Of a stretch of DNA of 64,000 bases, positions 61,309 through 64,000 are shown one piece after another (position 1 is the stretch's first letter; each line of letters opens with the position of its first letter). The DNA is taken from positions 411,298-475,297 of the forward strand of contig JAIXKJ010000008.1 of the NCBI GenBank assembly GCA_026928255.1. Reading direction: 5' to 3'. Both the position numbers and the translations under genes were made by a program. The notes beneath the pieces are model-generated. The model saw only the letters and a program-made list of their open reading frames with translations. It searched no databases and was not told where the DNA came from. Source of the DNA: Anaerolineales bacterium (GTDB lineage Bacteria > Chloroflexota > Anaerolineae > Anaerolineales > Villigracilaceae).

Positions 61309-62940
61309 TCAACGCGCGCGTTCGTAGATTAAGATGTCGGGGTTGACGGCGGAGATGGTCAACTTCGGCAGATAAGACGGCAAGCGATAACGATATTCCT
61401 TCGTCAGACGAAACGACGAAACGTCGCCGTCTAACAGGCGTTTGAAGAAATCGCATTCGACGGGAATCGTCGCGCAGATTGAATCGTTGTAAAACCGCCG
61501 GTAGGTGTAACTGTCTATCACAAAATAATCAACGTCGCGCGCCAACAAGCCCTCTTCGCCTAAGTTATAACCAAGCGGTTCGACGTCGTTCGGGTATTTG
61601 ACAAAATAAATCGGGTAGTTCGTCGCGCTGCGAAAACGTCCGCGTTCGACGCGCGGCGGGTAGAGCGTGTACTCTATATTTTTTTGATAGCCGCGTAGGG
61701 TTTCAATGTACGCGCTGGCGGGGATGCGCGAATCGTTTAAGAAAAGCAGCGCGATGCTGCCCAAGCGCAACGCGGAGTAAACGAAGCCAAGCGCCAAAAC
61801 GGCAAACGTCAGCGGGCGCAGGAAGCGCCATTGTTGGCGCGTCGAGAGGCGCAGAATTTCATCCGCGCAGAAAGCGGACAGTAGAGAAAGAAAAGGCGTA
61901 AAGGGGATGAAGTAGCGGTCAATGTAGTTGATCGAAATCAAAAAGGGCAAGTCAAAAATTAAAACGGCGGCGAGCAAAACGACGACGCCCTGTCGCCGTT
62001 TTCCGTCAAACTCGACTTTGCCCCATTTCCACAAAACCAGACGAAGGGCAAACCAAAGAAACGAAAAAAGAAAAGCGTAATAAGCAAACGCGCCGACCGC
62101 ATTTTTGAAGACGCTCCACTGGCCGTATAAGCCGACGGGCGAGCCGGAATTAAATCCGTATTGCGGATAATTCCTTAAGGAAACGAAAACTTCCGTAAAG
62201 TAATGAAGCGGTTCAAGGAGCGAGCGCGGCGTGCCGAGTCCGTATCCCAAATAGGCGACGACGGCGCCGAGCGCCAGCGTTCCGCCGAGCGTTAACCAGC
62301 GCCGAGCAATCTCGCGCCGATGCGTCAAAAGATACGTCGCTATCGGCAACAAGATGACGCTGCCGCCGGTGTACTTGCTCGAAGCCGCTAACCCGACGCA
62401 GAAAAAAGAAGCGAAAAGCCAACGCTGTTTTTTATCATATTGATATTTGAGGACAAAGAACACGCAGAGGACGGTGAAAAATTGCAAATACAAATCGTTG
62501 TGCGCGAAGCGGCTGTTTGCCGCCGAAATTCCGCTGGCGATGTAGAACAAGCCGGCCAACGCAGACGCGCGTTTGTTCGCGCCGATCATCCGCGCCAGAT
62601 AGTAAACCAACGCGCCGACCAACGCGCCCAGCAACGCGGAAAAAGAACGCGCGGCGACGATGAAAGCGTAGGTTGAATGTCCCGATTTATAGACGACATA
62701 GCCGATGGCGTACATGACATATTTCGGCAGCGACGGGTAGTTGTAATCGGGTTCGTTCACGTCAAATTGCAAGCCGCCGCTTAAGGCTTTGTCCGCGCGC
62801 CAAATCATCTCGTCCGGATTCCACAGCGCGGGCGCGCCCCAACTGTTGCCGGGCAGCGCGGCGGCGAGGAAAAGAATAAAAATAATCAGCGGGATAAAAA
62901 ATTCATAGCGCGAAAAAAACGCACTTAATTTCTTTAACAT
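61309..62940 (-). CDS. GT39-like integral membrane glycosyltransferase
   Basis: 543 residues with about 11-12 membrane helices. After the first helix comes WNPDEMIWRADKALSGGLQFDVNEPDYNYPSLPKYVMY, the acidic first loop of ArnT/PMT-type enzymes. The middle has YLARMIGANKRASALAGLFYIASGISAANSRFAHNDLYLQFF. The last 150 residues are soluble and probably extracytoplasmic. Such enzymes use polyprenyl-phosphate sugars as donors. Acceptor unknown. It overlaps the next gene by one base (TAATG). Confidence 0.87.
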   Translation of the reverse strand: MLKKLSAFFSRYEFFIPLIIFILFLAAALPGNSWGAPALWNPDEMIWRADKALSGGLQFDVNEPDYNYPSLPKYVMYAIGYVVYKSGHSTYAFIVAARSFSALLGALVGALVYYLARMIGANKRASALAGLFYIASGISAANSRFAHNDLYLQFFTVLCVFFVLKYQYDKKQRWLFASFFCVGLAASSKYTGGSVILLPIATYLLTHRREIARRWLTLGGTLALGAVVAYLGYGLGTPRSLLEPLHYFTEVFVSLRNYPQYGFNSGSPVGLYGQWSVFKNAVGAFAYYAFLFSFLWFALRLVLWKWGKVEFDGKRRQGVVVLLAAVLIFDLPFLISINYIDRYFIPFTPFLSLLSAFCADEILRLSTRQQWRFLRPLTFAVLALGFVYSALRLGSIALLFLNDSRIPASAYIETLRGYQKNIEYTLYPPRVERGRFRSATNYPIYFVKYPNDVEPLGYNLGEEGLLARDVDYFVIDSYTYRRFYNDSICATIPVECDFFKRLLDGDVSSFRLTKEYRYRLPSYLPKLTISAVNPDILIYERAR

Positions 62941-63773
62941 TATTTCTCCAACAATTTTGGCAAACTCGCGCGGACGGAAATCAGCGTTGTCGCGTCTTCG
63001 TCGTCGTCGCCAGTTTTGAACTCGGCGCGAATCGCCGCCTTCGCTTTGGCGAATTCGTCGGGCAAACGCTCGATGACTGCAAATTCCGCGTTTTCAAAAT
63101 TTGCCTCAAAGACGCGCCGATAATCTTGCAAACGATAGCGGTTTAAATTGCTGGTCGGATTCAAAAAATTCTTCCAAATTTTTTCCGAATACTTTAACAT
63201 CTCAAACGGATATTTGAAAAAATGATCGCGCAAATCAACAAAGTGCAAATGGACGCCTTTTGGCGCGGTCAGCGCCGCCAGCGCTTGGGCAACGCCGGGC
63301 ACGTCGTCCAAATGCTCGAAGACCGAAGTACTGAGAACGATATCCGCTTGGGCAATTTGTTTTTGCAGCGACGCTTCGCGGATGTCGCCGTGCAACAAGG
63401 TGATGTATTCGCCGCGCGGGCGGACTTCGGCGTTTTCCTCTTTCAGGTATTTTCTATACTCTGAAAGCAGTTCGCGGTTGCGTTCGTCATCCAACAGGAC
63501 GAAATGATCGCAAAGAATCACATGCGCCGCGCCGCGTTGGAGCAAGTCCGCGCCGACGGCAAAGCGCCCGCCGTAGCCAAAAACGAGAACGCGCTTGCCC
63601 GCGAGCGAAACGCCTTGCGCGGACAATTCTTCCGAATAGCGCGCGGAGGCGGCGAAAGGGTCGGTTGATTCCAACCCTGGTTTAATGATCCAGCGTCGCT
63701 TAAGCAAGAAGCGCGCGAGATTTTCCGGCATGAAGTGGCGAATTAATCGAAGCGTTAAATAGCGAAGGTTCAT
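62940..63773 (-). CDS. SAM-dependent methyltransferase-like protein
   Basis: 277 residues from the ATG at 63773; an in-frame start at 63809 adds residues without family character. VLVFGYGGRFAVGADLLQRGAAHVILCDHF is the SAM-binding Rossmann start, ITLLHGDIREASLQ and ADIVLSTSVFEHLDDVPGVAQALAALTAPKGVHLHFVDLRDHFF follow the class I plan. The N-terminal 40 residues are basic (FLLKRRWIIKPG). It is translationally coupled to the GT39-like gene. Function is inferred from fold only. Confidence 0.8.
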   Translation of the reverse strand: MNLRYLTLRLIRHFMPENLARFLLKRRWIIKPGLESTDPFAASARYSEELSAQGVSLAGKRVLVFGYGGRFAVGADLLQRGAAHVILCDHFVLLDDERNRELLSEYRKYLKEENAEVRPRGEYITLLHGDIREASLQKQIAQADIVLSTSVFEHLDDVPGVAQALAALTAPKGVHLHFVDLRDHFFKYPFEMLKYSEKIWKNFLNPTSNLNRYRLQDYRRVFEANFENAEFAVIERLPDEFAKAKAAIRAEFKTGDDDEDATTLISVRASLPKLLEK

Positions 63774-63784
63774 TGTCTCGTCTT

Positions 63785-64000
63785 TCAATGCGGAAGAACT
63801 TGCGAGCAATCGTCCGCGTTGGGGTTGGGCACAAGCAACATGACGTTGACTTCATTATAGGTTTGCAACTCTTGGTAATAACACAAGACGGGCGCGGACA
63901 CCCAAGTTACCCAAGCGTTGTTCTCCTCGCCGAATTGATAAGAACTGTCTTTTGAAACGATCTTCAACGGCTCGCTGACAATGAGCGAAAAACGCCGCGC
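63785..64000 (-). CDS. Partial protein, C-terminal 71 residues
   Basis: An open frame enters from the right edge and stops at 63785. The visible part reads RRFSLIVSEPLKIVSKDSSYQFGEENNAWVTWVSAPVLCYYQELQ and ends NPNADDCSQVLPH. It has no membrane helix and two cysteines. It may be the extracytoplasmic tail of a membrane glycosyltransferase, as in the adjacent GT39-like gene, but this is a guess. It lies 11 bp upstream of the methyltransferase gene on the same strand. Confidence 0.55.
   Translation of the reverse strand, partial: ARRFSLIVSEPLKIVSKDSSYQFGEENNAWVTWVSAPVLCYYQELQTYNEVNVMLLVPNPNADDCSQVLPH

Overview
The window looks like a chromosomal segment of a Chloroflexota bacterium, most likely class Anaerolineae. 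This is inferred from gene content: a shikimate kinase/3-dehydroquinate synthase fusion, an SCO1664-like kinase paired with a DUF3090 protein, a split acyl-CoA mutase large subunit and a Flp-type pilin. The DNA is GC-rich and rich in CGCG, with a few AT-richer islands. I found no rRNA, tRNA or CRISPR array. About 58 protein genes, one leader peptide, one riboswitch and one likely independent small RNA are supported.

Region 1 (1-11.1 kb, mostly minus strand) is mixed: a cut-off membrane protein, a SERCA-like P-type ATPase behind a yybP-ykoY manganese riboswitch with its own promoter and terminator, a tiny Flp pilin, an EptA-like membrane phosphotransferase, an ABC-F ATPase, a DUF3800 gene converging on a structured small RNA, a DUF2281 protein, a lipoprotein and proC. 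Region 2 (11.16-22.8 kb, plus strand) is a shikimate/aromatic operon, aroH-aroG-tyrA-aroA-aroE-aroC-aroKB-aroQ, followed by an esterase, an MFS transporter, an MBL hydrolase and an SPFH protein, closed by a strong terminator. A consensus promoter drives a short leader ORF whose codons 7-13 are Trp-Phe-Ala-Tyr-Phe-Tyr-Phe, followed by a terminator and then aroH. This is the layout of ribosome-mediated attenuation. Region 3 (22.8-38.5 kb) is housekeeping and catabolic: cupin, lipoproteins, rlmB, GH1 glycosidase, FAD oxidoreductase, hutU, an Rrf2 regulator, radA, a GGDEF protein, homoserine dehydrogenase, the SCO1664/DUF3090 pair and an acyl-CoA mutase. Region 4 (38.5-64 kb, mostly minus) is a surface polysaccharide locus: a Wzm/Wzt ABC exporter, glycosyltransferases, methyltransferases, sugar-nucleotide dehydratase/reductases, a NeuB-like synthase, an SpsF-like cytidylyltransferase and an AAC(3)-like acyltransferase. 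A winged-helix regulator opens its leftward gene train.

Cutting across everything are short tandem repeats with a 7-nt period in several sequence families. Between genes they often form a GGTT arm followed by an AACC arm. They also occur inside reading frames: in AroE a 63-nt tract gives 21 residues with a visible 7-residue period. One four-helix-bundle gene lies between two such arms. A separate array of DnaA-box-like sites with partial 21-nt spacing lies at the 3' end of a sugar reductase gene. Two MITE-like elements and several GTCATTTCGAG-type hairpin repeats complete the mobile fraction.

The most promising signals are the aromatic leader peptide, the DUF3800-linked RNA, the heptanucleotide repeats invading genes, and the DnaA-box-like array.
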